From Ophioceras dolichostomum (taxonomy: Eukaryota > Ascomycota > Sordariomycetes > Magnaporthales > Ophioceraceae): a stretch of DNA of 56,594 nt. Below are positions 10,821-20,788 of this stretch, piece by piece. Numbering within the stretch: position 1 is the first letter of the stretch; the number at the start of each line of letters is the position of its first letter. The stretch spans positions 1-56,594 of the forward strand of contig PYST01000260.1 in assembly GCA_003049485.1 (NCBI GenBank). Reading direction: 5' to 3'. The position numbers and the translations under genes were made by a program. Under the pieces are notes generated by a model. The model worked only from the letters and a program-made list of their open reading frames with translations. It was not told the origin of the DNA and did no database searches.

Positions 10821-12033
10821 ATGGGTAAATCCGATGATCGGCGGAGTTCCCCCGCGGTCACCGACGATTCGGGCAGTAGCAGCAGCTCCTCGAAACGACA
10901 CCGGAAGCGGCACAGAGACAGGGACGGCGATTCCAGTCCCGATTTGAGGAAGAAATCGCACAAACGCAAGTCCGGCCACCATGATCAGGAGCAGGTCGTC
11001 GTCAATGGCGCGTCGACGGCGGGCGGCGGCTCATCCCTGAGGCGGCCGAGTCTGAGCAAGGCCGCCCGAGACCCGCGCGACGAGCCACCAGTCAAGAAGA
11101 AGAAGAAGACCGCACCCGCCGAAACACGCGATCAGAGTCCACTGATTGACTTCGATGGGCTAAGCAGGCCAAGTAAGTCGCTTCCAAATTCGACTTGCAC
11201 CTCGAGATCAGCCTTGTCCGGCCTCTGGGCGGGACATGAGGTGGAATGTAAATGGCAGGACCAACACTCAGAGGAATTGCCCCGTTGCTAACCAAACTGC
11301 CATTGTGACGGTTCATGATCAGGTGTCGGCACCCGTGCCCGGCTCGAAGAGACCCCGGAGCAGGCGGCCGAACGGCTCGAGAAGATGCGCGGCGCGGTCC
11401 GGACACTGCTCGAATGCGTCGGAGAGGACCCAGACCGCGGCGGCCTTCTAGCCACACCGGAGCGCTATGCTAAGGCCCTGCTCTTCTTCACCAAGGGCTA
11501 CCAGCAGAATGTCAAAGATATCATTAACGACGCTATCTTCTACGAAGGTCACAACGAGATGGTCATCGTCAAGGATATCGAGATATTCAGCATGTGCGAG
11601 CATCATCTAGTGCCATTTACTGGGAAGGTAAATAGAGTCAAAGACCCACGGGCCGAAGACGCTTTCCTTCCCTTCGTCGAGACCAATGATGGAGGCTAAC
11701 GCCCCCTTCCCCCCTAAACAGATGCACATCGGCTATATACCCAACAATGCCGTCATCGGCCTTTCGAAGCTGCCCCGCATCGCCGAGATGTTCAGCCGTC
11801 GCCTTCAGATCCAGGAGAGGCTCACTAAAGAGGTCGCTAACACCATAATGGAGGTGCTCAAGCCCCAGGGAGTCGCCGTCGTGATAGAGTCGGCCCACCT
11901 GTGCATGGTGATGCGTGGCGTCGAAAAGTCAAGCGCTTCTACCATCACGAGCTGCGTCCTAGGCTGCTTCGAGGTCCGCTCGCGCACGCGCAACGAATTT
12001 TTAAACCTGATTGGCGTCAACAAGGGACGCTGA
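10821..12033 (+). CDS. GTP cyclohydrolase I
   Basis: First enzyme of folate/pterin synthesis: GTP to 7,8-dihydroneopterin triphosphate. Three exons (10821-11172, 11323-11627, 11722-12033) join over introns of 150 bp (GTAAGT...ATCAG, phase 1, GCTAAC branch) and 94 bp (GTAAAT...AACAG, phase 0), giving 322 residues. The conserved core begins near residue 135. It shows DPDRGGLLATPERYAKAL, the zinc/active-site set SMCEHHLVPFTGK (Cys209, His211, His212) and ESAHLCMVMRGVEK (Cys280). It ends in FLNLIGVNKGR, close to the usual C-terminus of the family. The first ~115 residues are an extra disordered segment, Ser-rich then strongly basic (KRHRKRHRDRD, KKKKKT), with no family function I know; it could be a nuclear-targeting or regulatory tail. 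The gene converges on thymidylate kinase. Confidence 0.95.
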
Positions 12034-12791
12034 CAACAGGAACACAAGCTCGGAGGGCGAGGCAGCGAGCGGCTGGAGTTTTCTACGGTTCGAATTTGAG
12101 TTCCTCGCCGAATCTTTTCAACAGGGGGGCGACCTTTGGTGGCTTATAGCTCCTCTTCCTGTCTCCTGGTGGTCGGTTATATCCTATTCTATGCATGTTC
12201 GGAACGAGAAAAAAAAAACCCGGCGTTACGGTTTCTTTGCGCAATTGCATTTTCTTCAAGTGGATTCCGGATTTCAACATCATTAGACTTGGTCAGATGG
12301 GGTTTAGAGACGGGGTGGGATGCGTGATGGCTCACCTAGATAGCCACGGGCTCAACGCCCTTCGAGAGACACCATTGTCTCATTTTCTTCATTCGAGCGG
12401 ACATCTCAAAGACTAAGATCTCGTTTACCATCTGTGGGTCCCCCAGGCGGGTGTACCTATGCATACCTCGTGTCAAGGACTCGAGCAGGGTAGCTTAGCC
12501 AAGGATGAGTTTTAGCAAAGGCGTCGCACAACCATGGACGCACGGAATCATATACATCAAAATCTAACGCAAGGAGAAAGCCGTACATGGATGAAGTCCC
12601 AGTCCACCAGCCAGCCTCATACTTCGTCCCTGGCACAATCACTCCACGCCGGTTGGGACCCACGCCCGTATTTACAAACACTCATTACCCCTAGCTGCTC
12701 TCACCCGTTTCGCCCAAAGCGACCCCAAAGAAAATCCGGCTTACGATCACTTCGCCAGCGACACAGAGCCCTCAGTAAGGCAACGTATTCT
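12034..12791. other. Convergent intergenic region between GTP cyclohydrolase and thymidylate kinase
   Basis: 758 bp between the two stop codons. No gene seen; it presumably holds both 3' ends. Confidence 0.55.
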
Positions 12792-14542
12792 TCAGGAGAC
12801 CTTCCGCACAGATCTGCCCACCTCGCCCCTCTCGACAGCCTCAACCCGCGGCCGCACAACCTTCCAGATCTCCTCGGCAACCTCCTCAACCGAGGGGCTA
12901 GCATCTATAACGTGCAAATCCTCCTCCTCCTGGCGAAATCGCAGCTCAGCCGATCCCGCTCCCGCCGCAAAGCTCCCTTCTCGACTCCGTCTGCCGCCGC
13001 CGCCCACTGCAGCAGCAGCACCACCACCACCAGGCGGACCGTCACTCGCCGTTGCCGTCGCCGTCGCCGATGGGCCGCCACCACCGCCACCGCCCACCTC
13101 TGGCGACGACGACGCCGGGGCGGCGAACATCGAGCTCGAGACCCGGCCCATGCTGAGCCCCCAGAAGAGCTCGCGCACGCGGCGCTGCATCTCGCCGCGC
13201 TCGTAGACCTCGCCGCCCCAGCCGCCGCGGAGCTTGGCCTGGGCCTCGTCTAGGTCCAGGAACAGCACCAGGTCCGGGCGCGGGAGGCCCACCTCGGGGG
13301 CGCGCGCCCAGGGGAGGGAGAGCGTCGGGTTGAGCTTCGCGGCGCTGTAGACGATGCCGGAGTGGTAGTAGCGGTCGCATATCACTGTTGTGCCTGAGGC
13401 TAGGAGGGAGGCGATTGTTTTTCTTTTTCCAGGGGTTTTGTTTATGTTAGCCTGCAGTGCATGATTCTTCGTCTCCTCCTGGGGCTGGCTAGTAGGTAGG
13501 GAAGATGGGCCTCAGGGGCTGAGGGTCCAGGGGTAAACAAGAGCTCTGGGCAACATGCTCGGGGGGAGGGAGGTTGTCGAGCCCGTCCCTTCCAAATTCC
13601 AGAACATTGCACAGAGGTAGAAGGAAAATGAAGGCAGGCAAACAGGGCGGCAAAGTGATAGACGGGTCAAGCCCAAAAGAAGAGGGAGCACATATGAGAA
13701 AGGATTGCAACTCACACTGCCTCCCACCGATTCGCGCTGAAGAGCAGATGGATTACGTGATCGTCCATCTCCACCTGGCTCCTGAGATAACCGTCGATCA
13801 TCTGCCCGATCGGTGTTGTCCTGTCTGCACAAACAGGGGCGTCAGCAAGCTCTTTCCCCCCTTTTTTTTGCAGCTTTGTCACGGCCGACCAAATTGTGGG
13901 ATTCCCATATAGAACGCCGTTGTTTCCCGCCCATCTCTGTTTTGTTCTTCGTTGGTGCCCTTCCAGAAGAGCAAATTCCCTATTTCATACTAATCCCCAG
14001 CTGTGGTTGAGGGTGGTGTGTGTGGGTACCAATATAGGGTCCCCAACACGAGCCCAGTAGCGGCAGGGCCACAGTGAATGGGGAATGGGATGGAGAACGG
14101 GAGCTGGCCGTCATGATTCAAGGGATGAGAGAGGGGAGGAGAGAAAAGAGGAGGAATTGGGAATTGGCTCACCAGGGAACCTCATAACCTTCACCTTCCG
14201 TCCCAGCTCGACGAACCGCTGCTCCAGCAGCTTGACCTGCGTGGTCTTGCCGCTCCGGTCCAAACCCTCCAGCGCAATCAGCGCCCCCCGGACTTCGGAA
14301 GACCCTGTAGCCGTTGTCGCTGACACGCCGGAAGACGCACCCGTGGCGGTCGCTGCAGTCGCTGTGGCCGCTGATCCCTGGCCACTGGTGCTTCCACCAC
14401 TACTAACACCAGCGTCGCCGCCATGTTGTTGTTGCAGCTGCTGCTGCCGTTGTTGTTCTTGCTGTTGGAGTACTGCTGCTGCCGCGGCTGCAGCGGTCGC
14501 GGCGTAGGCGAGGTCATTCATCGACGACATCCCGCCCACCAT
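12792..14542 (-). CDS. Thymidylate kinase (dTMP kinase) with unusual extension and insertion
   Basis: Phosphorylates dTMP to dTDP. Exons are 14542-14173, 13824-13716 and 13422-12792 (introns 348 and 293 bp), giving 369 residues against about 210-220 for the family. The P-loop ALEGLDRSGKTT is at about residues 90-101, RFP-DRTTPIGQMID spans the first splice, FSANRWEA follows, DRYYHSG is at 176-182, the lid GGWGGEVYE at about 226-234 and DLHVIDASPSVEEV near the end. For the second intron I used the canonical donor GTGAGT and an AAAAAG acceptor about 25 nt after a GCTAACA branch. This restores the exact family spacing between NRWE and the GTT strand; an upstream TGCAG acceptor with a GTGTGA donor would also keep frame but adds nine residues. 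The N-terminus is an 85-residue Ala/Gln/Thr-rich extension, and about 65 residues of Gly/Ala/Ser/Thr are inserted between lid and last strand. Confidence 0.9.
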
Positions 14543-14936
14543 GTAAGTTGGGAGAGGATCTGGAAACCAAAAGACACAAGTGGGGAATTCAAATGGAGAT
14601 GAGAGGTGAGGTGAGAAAAACAGCTGGGGGAGAATTTCTTTGTGAAGCTTAAGAAGGAAGGCCTTTTGTGCTGGTGGCTTAGCCTTGCGTCTTCGCTGGA
14701 GTCTGTTTGCTTTTGGTGTGCTTTTTGGTGGGGAACACGGGAAGCTTGGTGTGTGAGTTGCTGTAGTTGTAGTTGAGGTTGCTAGAGGGGAAGCTCAAGG
14801 GACGGAGGAGAGCGCACCGACTACTAATAAGAGGCAAACACCAACAAGATCCTCAGACCCTCGATCTATGGCTGGTTCTCATTTCTCCAGAAACCTCCAT
14901 CGAATTCTTCCTTCGTCTATTCAGGTGTTCTGTCGG

Positions 14937-15115
14937 CTTCCGAGGCGGTGGCGGCGCGTGATACCAATAGCTTCCGGCCTCCACTGCGCTCGTTTGCTTG
15001 GACGACCTACGGGGGGGGGGGGGGGGGGNCTTCCGAGGCGGTGGCGGCGCGTGATACCAATAGCTTCCGGCCTCCACTGCGCTCGTTTGCTTGGACGACC
15101 TACGGGGGGGGGGGG
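14937..15115. repeat. Assembly gap at a poly-G tract, flanked by a duplicated 74-bp block
   Basis: The 74 bp at 14937-15010 recur exactly at 15030-15103. Each copy ends in a G homopolymer (18 G at 15011-15028, 12 G at 15104-15115), with the N at 15029 between them. Most likely two contig ends that failed to merge because of the homopolymer, so there is one real copy and the G-run length is uncertain. Confidence 0.85.
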
Positions 15116-15967
15116 AGGGTCGCCCCCCAAAAACGCCTAAAGAGGGTGGGTGGGATGACCATCACGTGATAACCCCCCACTCAGCCACGAGCCTGGACTT
15201 TCTTCTGGGCGACCTGACTATCATCAGATATGGGCTTGCGCCCTCCCCCTCGTGCGCGTACCTTTTGTCGCACTCCCTTCATGTCCCTTCATGCCGTCTC
15301 GGGACGCGGGATGCATACAGGGCCGGCCAGCCACAATGGGGGTATCACCATGCGCCCTAGCCGCTGCCCAATTGCACCTCGACTGCGATTTGTGTGGTGC
15401 ACCGTCCGTCTGCATGGCCCGACTTGTGAGAACCAACCAGCTCTACGACATGTAGGGGGGAAGGTACGGGTTGGAAAGAGACCGGAGGCCGCTGGTGAAC
15501 CAGGGAGCGAATCACGGTTAAACGATTAACGGGCATGTATTCAGTCAAACAAATCAAGAGCTACTTTGTACGAGGACTCGAGCAATCGATACCAGCAAAA
15601 ATGAGCAGCAGAAACAAAGACGGACAAAGCATGTCAGACATCGAAACCCTATGCCACGCACGCTCCACGCTATGCCCCCCCCCCTTCCTCACTTCCCCTC
15701 CAGGCCGACTCCCTCTCTCCCCTTCAACCCCCCAACTCAGTTAACCCATCGATCTCCCTCAGAAAAGAAGAAATACAACAAATACACAAACAACGCCATA
15801 TGGTATCCGTCGATGCGCCCAATCAAACCCGATTTTGCCCGCAAGTCCTCCCGGAAATTAACAAAAAGGTAAGAGAAGTAGAAGTTACCTTAATGGTTCA
15901 AAAGAAGCACACAAAAAGCACAGACCTACAGCGCCGGATCCAGACCGGCGTCACAGTGACATGCCCA

Positions 15968-16000
15968 AGACAATTGAGAGACAATTGAGAGACAATTGAG
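15968..16000. repeat. Three tandem copies of an 11-bp unit (AGACAATTGAG)
   Basis: Perfect 3 x 11 bp tandem array, ending 36 bp beyond the stop codon of the minus-strand KEN-box gene, so probably in its 3' untranslated region. Confidence 0.9.
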
Positions 16001-16036
16001 AGACGAATAAGACCAAGAGAGAGCAAGTAGCTCAGC

Positions 16037-17629
16037 TCAGCAGATCGCGGCCGTAGACGCAGTCAGAGCAGACACCACCTCCTCAGCAGCCGCGGGACAG
16101 GGACTTGGCGGCGCCGAAGGCTGCTCGGCCTCGTCCTTCGCGCTCCCGCTCTCCCACAGCTCGAAGCTCTCGCCCGTGCCCTCGATGGGTTGCAGCAGAG
16201 CCGCCTTGCGCGCGGGCTCGTCCCGGCAGCCCATGATCTCGTCGACGCGGCTAGCGCTGGAGTCGAGGTTCTTCAGCTCGGGGGCGAACTCGAACGAGTC
16301 GTCCACGATGGCAGCAGGGGCGAGGGTGAGCACAGCACCGTCCTCCTCTTCCTCCTCCTCGCCGACCACAGTCTCGGCGTCTTCGGTCTCGTACTCGTAC
16401 TCCCCGGGCACGATGATGACGGACTCGCTGTCGCAGCCGATGGCGTAGTAGTCCGCCGCGTTCATCTCGGCGAGGGGACCGCGAGACTTCTCGATCACCA
16501 TCTCGTTCTCGTCCTCTCCTCCCGCGCGGCGAGCAGCAGCAGCAGCAATGGCACGCGACGACGCGGACGTGGTCTGGCTGACGTCGTCCGCGGGCGGGAT
16601 GTTCTCCTTGTCACGGCCCTCGGCACGCTCGCGGCGCGCCTTCAGCTCGCTCTCCTCGTCGCTGCTGATGTCCAGCACGTTCGTGCCGTGCTGCAGGAGG
16701 TTGGTCATCTCCTGCTCCGGGGTGTCCTCGTGGATGTCGAACACCCACGAGCTGTCGATCTCGGAGGAGGAGCCATAGAGATCGTTGCCACCACCGCCCA
16801 GCAGTGAGGATGAAGAAGCAGCGGCCGGTGCAGCAGCAGCAGACGCAGCATTGCGGGAGGCGTAGCTGGAGATGGTGCCCTTGAGAGCCGCATCGAGAGA
16901 GAACGGCGCGCCGGCACTCAGGCCAAAGACTGGTGGGTCGACGCGGGCGAAGGGGCTGCCATTGGCGGTGCGACGGCGGTTATTGAGCAGGCCGATCCGC
17001 TTGCTGCCGCGAGTCGGGGAACGACCGGCGGGGGCAGACAGAGGAGGGGCAGCAGCAGCAAGAGCCGTGTTGATCCTGGCGGCGGGGGACTTAGGCGTAG
17101 CGATCACACGACGTCGCGGCGAGGCAGCCGCGGCTCTGATGGTGGAGGGGGCAGAGGAGAACGCGCCAGGAGCCTTGGGAATTGGGGACACATTGCTGGC
17201 CGCCTGGGTCAGGACGAACGCGGACGGCTTGAAGCAGTCCTTCAGCGCGGGGAAGCCATCAGTGCCTTTAGACCTCTTAGAGAAAAGGCCCGGATCGACG
17301 TTCTCCGAGTTGTCCTCGCCGTCAAGCGAGTCGGCCTTGCGTTTGCCACCGCTCGTGGTGATAGCTACATGATGGTTCGGTCAATGACACAGCTTCTTGC
17401 ACTTCCCCTGTCGGGAGTAGCTAAAATTCAAGTAGGGCTGCCAATTGAGTTTGCCAGGGCCACATTGGTACCCAATTCAGCAAGCACTAGGCAGACGTCC
17501 GAAAGAACAGAATAGCAACCAAGATGTCAGAACACACTCACCATTCTGTCGGTTCTTCAAGCTTGTCAGAGTCTGTAGTCGAGCCCCGTCCAGAGGGGCA
17601 AAGGGTTGACGGGCCAGAGTGGTGGCCAT
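16037..17629 (-). CDS. Disordered, probably nuclear protein with a KEN box; function unknown
   Basis: Exons 17629-17542 and 17364-16037 join over a 177-bp intron (GTGAGT...TGTAG, phase 1), giving 471 residues. I do not recognise a named family. The N-terminus (MATTLARQPFAPLDGARLQ, then SLKNRQN) looks like a short conserved module. It is followed by basic patches (GGKRKAD, FSKRSKG, SPRRRV) that could be nuclear signals and by a motif region SPFARVDPPVF / GAPFSLDAALKGTISSY. A further motif, SSWVFDIHEDTPEQEMTNLL, leads into acidic serine clusters. Residues 282-284 form a KEN box in the context DKENIPP, the classic APC/C-Cdh1 degron form with a trailing proline; an RxxL (RIGL) lies upstream. The C-terminal half is Glu/Asp-rich and low-complexity. 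A cell-cycle-regulated nuclear protein is an inference from the degron and signals only. Confidence 0.72.
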
Positions 17630-20600
17630 GGTGGACAACAGGTGTCGAGAGTGGAAGGGAGGAGCTTTGTGGTTGCCAATCAACAAGACACAGCTTCTCT
17701 CTCCAAGGAGGCAAGCAACAGACTCGGTGCCCACACCAAGTTCGAAGTCGAGTCAATCAATCACTAGGCTACCCGAGGCCTGGAAGCGGATTCGGGAGTT
17801 CGAGTCCTCAGCAGACGACAGGTAGCGAAGCGTTGGGAGACCCCTCTTTCCTTTGCTTGTTTGTTTGTTTATCTTTTTTCTTCCCCTTCCCGTTCAACCT
17901 CTTGAGACAGAAAAAAAGGATAAAAATGAAAAGGGAGAAGAGGAGAAAAGGGTGGCGAGGTGGATCTGAAAGGCGGGAGGTGGTATTCTTATTGCAAGTA
18001 GACGGACGGGTAGGACGGTGGTGGTCGCTTTCAACGGCCGGGTCGAGGATGGTGGTCGCTCTGGAGGAGGCCTGGGTTCGTGTTCTTGCGCTACTGTGCG
18101 GAATACGCACAAAGCAGTCGTTTTCTCGTCCAAGCGGATGCAAGGACAACTCAGATCTTACTTGCCGCGAATGAGAGAATTAGCGACCTAATTGAGGTGA
18201 TTTTCGAAGCATAGGTCGTTGTGTGTGAAGTGGTTTCAATGCTCGATACCGAGGCCAGTGAGGATGCTTTTTTGTGTTCTGGTTGGGTTTGGTGAAGCGC
18301 TCGGGCTGCAGGAAGGTCGAACGAAGCTGCGACGAGAGAAAGTGTGGAAAGAGAGCTTGGAGTGGTGTCGAGGCAGTGGAGGAGGGAGGACAAGAGATGA
18401 AGAGCGGGGGCGAGCACAAGGGAGAAAGGGGAATTGAATGGCACTCACGCGCTCCAAGCTCAGACTGCCTCGTCCTGCAGCTCGAATAGGTTGCCTGACG
18501 TGCCTTATCGTGGTAAAACTCGACGCGGTGGGATGACCCGGGATTAAGCCTGGGATTGCCCAAGGATCGAGGATTGAGCTGGGCGTCTTCTGAGGAGAAG
18601 CAGGAAGACGGAAAGTAGAAGCCCTTCCAATCAGGATCGCAGGCAATGGAGTACCCAAGTACAGGGAGGGCGGCGATGGGTTGCTGGGCTCTTTGAAAAG
18701 CTGGCTTGGAAACTCTACGCCAAATTCATGCATGCAAGCTTGTGGGGACCTTTATTGTCTTCGAGCAGCACCATTCGTCTGTTACGATCTGCAGTCTGCA
18801 CAGCCAGCGTTTTGGAGCAGGCGCCGGCCGAGAAGAAAAAGGGAAAGATCAGAGGACGGGTGGGAGGAGAGCTCAGAGAGGGGGAACAATAGCGTCTTTG
18901 GGGTGCTGTTGCACTGCTGCTCAATAAAGGGGCCCACCAATCAACGCGTTCCCAGGGACTCACCACCCCCTGCGCGTTCAAACAGGATTCGGACCAGTCA
19001 GCTTTCGGCTGGCTCCGTCCCACACCGCGTCGGTGGCTTCGCGTAAAAAACCTTGCGTGTGACGTTTAAATTGGTACTTCCCCCGCCCTTACTCCCCTTC
19101 GGACATCGCCAGGCTGCAAGGATGGGAGGGCCATGTCGCCCTTCGTCTTGAACTCTCTGCGAAGCGACTTGAGCTGGCCTATGGCTGTCGTTGGTTTCCC
19201 GTGCTCTTGCTTTCTTTTTAACCTTCCCTCCGTTTCTTTCTCTTCCCGTCCCATTGATCAAGTTCTCTACCTCGACTCATGTCGGGTTGGAAAGTTGAAT
19301 GGTTGAGTACTTATGAAACTGCCGCTTTATTGTTCCTCCAAGGCGGCTCCTCCTGTCGCTGGTACCTGGCCCAACCGTCCCTCCGGTCTCAGAGGCATTT
19401 GGCGCCTGGCAGTTCCCATTCCCGACGTCAAGAAGCCCCGAGACATGATTACAATGTCTTACCAGCTCTCTCTGTTTGTCGTTGTTTGTTCTGACTTTCC
19501 AATTTCCCCATGGAATGAGGATGTTGGGCGCGTTGGTCGAGACTTTGATCTCTGATCTTGGCGCTCTTTCTTTGCTCCCTTGAGACCGATAGTCTTCCCA
19601 GATTTGCCTTGCTTGACCCCGTACCTACCCAGCCCCAACCCCGAGAGAGGTCGCGTTTTTGGCGGCCACCCTCCGCGCACCACTTCTTCATACTCAATGC
19701 GCTACAGAGTTCTCATCGTGTTTGCACTTTATTGGCCCTCACGTTCTCTCGGCTCGAGACCTCCCGCCATTCTCAGAGGTGAGGGTGGATGGACCACAAT
19801 TGCAGTCCATGCTGCTGGTAACACCGACCACCTGGAGTGACCAGGCCAGGCCCATTGACAAGACTTCTCCAAGCGCGTCCTCATCGGCCACCTCTCGTGA
19901 CCTTCCCTAGCGCGAATGGAAGTTTTGATGCCTGAGGTTATCCAGGCATCCAACCAGTCACTTTCCGTCGCAGTGAAGTGAAGCAGTATCACGTGTACGT
20001 TTTGGTGGGTGAGCTTTCTCTTCACTCTGCCGCGGGCTCTTGCAATGCCGCAGCCCCTCTTTCCCCCGTCTCACAGTGTTCGTTGCCTTGCGTGACCGGC
20101 ATTCTCACGGAATATTGAGACGGGAGACTACATGTGCAGGCACTCTCAGCCAGCAAGAGAGTGCCTCACCGGAAGAAGTTGCTCCGAAAAGAGTTCGGAT
20201 ATACGAGGCTAGCCGCGTGAGAATGCATTGGTTTTCGCGACTGCTGCCTGGCGATATCATCGGTTTGTTGAAGCATCCTCCGGAGGCCGGGTCCGTGCCT
20301 CCTCAGGTCCCCACACTTCTCCGTATGTGTGACCCACTATACGTCCTGCCGCCTTACCCCGGCTGCCGGCCGATGAGGCTGTGAAGTGATAAGCATAGGC
20401 AGCCGGCGCGCCTGTGCAGTTCCTTTGCGTTTGAGCTGCGGGAGCTTTGTCCATTCACAATCCCATTCTCAGCTTCTGACTCACGCAGTCTTAAGATTAT
20501 ACGCCGGACTTGGTGACTCTTGCGCCGGGAGTATGTGGGGTGTCTGCCTAATTCGACCGCCGAAAGAGTTACACATTGACCTTGATAGGTCTGATGCCGA

Positions 20601-20788
20601 AGCAAAAGGATGCGATCCCGACAGCTGTCGTGGTCTATAAAAAGGGGCAGTTTCTCTGCTCACTTGTCTGAACTCTTGTCTCCATCCTTATCCTTTCCAA
20701 CCACTTTTGCCTTCTTTGGTTTGCCACAGGTCACTCACGCCCCCTTTTTCTGCCGTGTTTCTGTGATACCGCTCACGTCAAGTCCAAC
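17630..20788. other. Divergent 3.2-kb intergenic region with no supported gene
   Basis: Separates the KEN-box gene (-) from the AAA ATPase (+). Minus-strand open frames around 18151-18733 overlap in several frames and lack motifs, so I treat them as chance or upstream leader of the KEN-box transcript. A TATA-like element for the ATPase sits at 20636. Confidence 0.5.
20636..20645 (+). promoter_or_regulatory. TATA box of the AAA ATPase gene
   Basis: TATAAAAAGG lies 153 bp upstream of the ATG at 20789 and is followed by a C/T-rich leader. This matches a fungal core promoter and supports transcription starting close upstream of the H3-like start codon. Confidence 0.6.

Larger units (their letters stand above)
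14543..16036. other. Intergenic region with an assembly gap
   Basis: Upstream of thymidylate kinase and downstream of the KEN-box protein. It contains the duplicated block and N at 14937-15115 and the small tandem repeat at 15968-16000. I see no gene. Confidence 0.6.

Noticed and set aside
17798..17807. tRNA B-box-like GTTCGAGTCC
   Set aside because: The flanks do not form T-arm or acceptor stems and there is no matching A box at the right distance.
18151..18733. Overlapping minus-strand frames upstream of the KEN-box gene
   Set aside because: Open in several frames at once, Ser/Pro-rich, no motif; more likely leader or chance.
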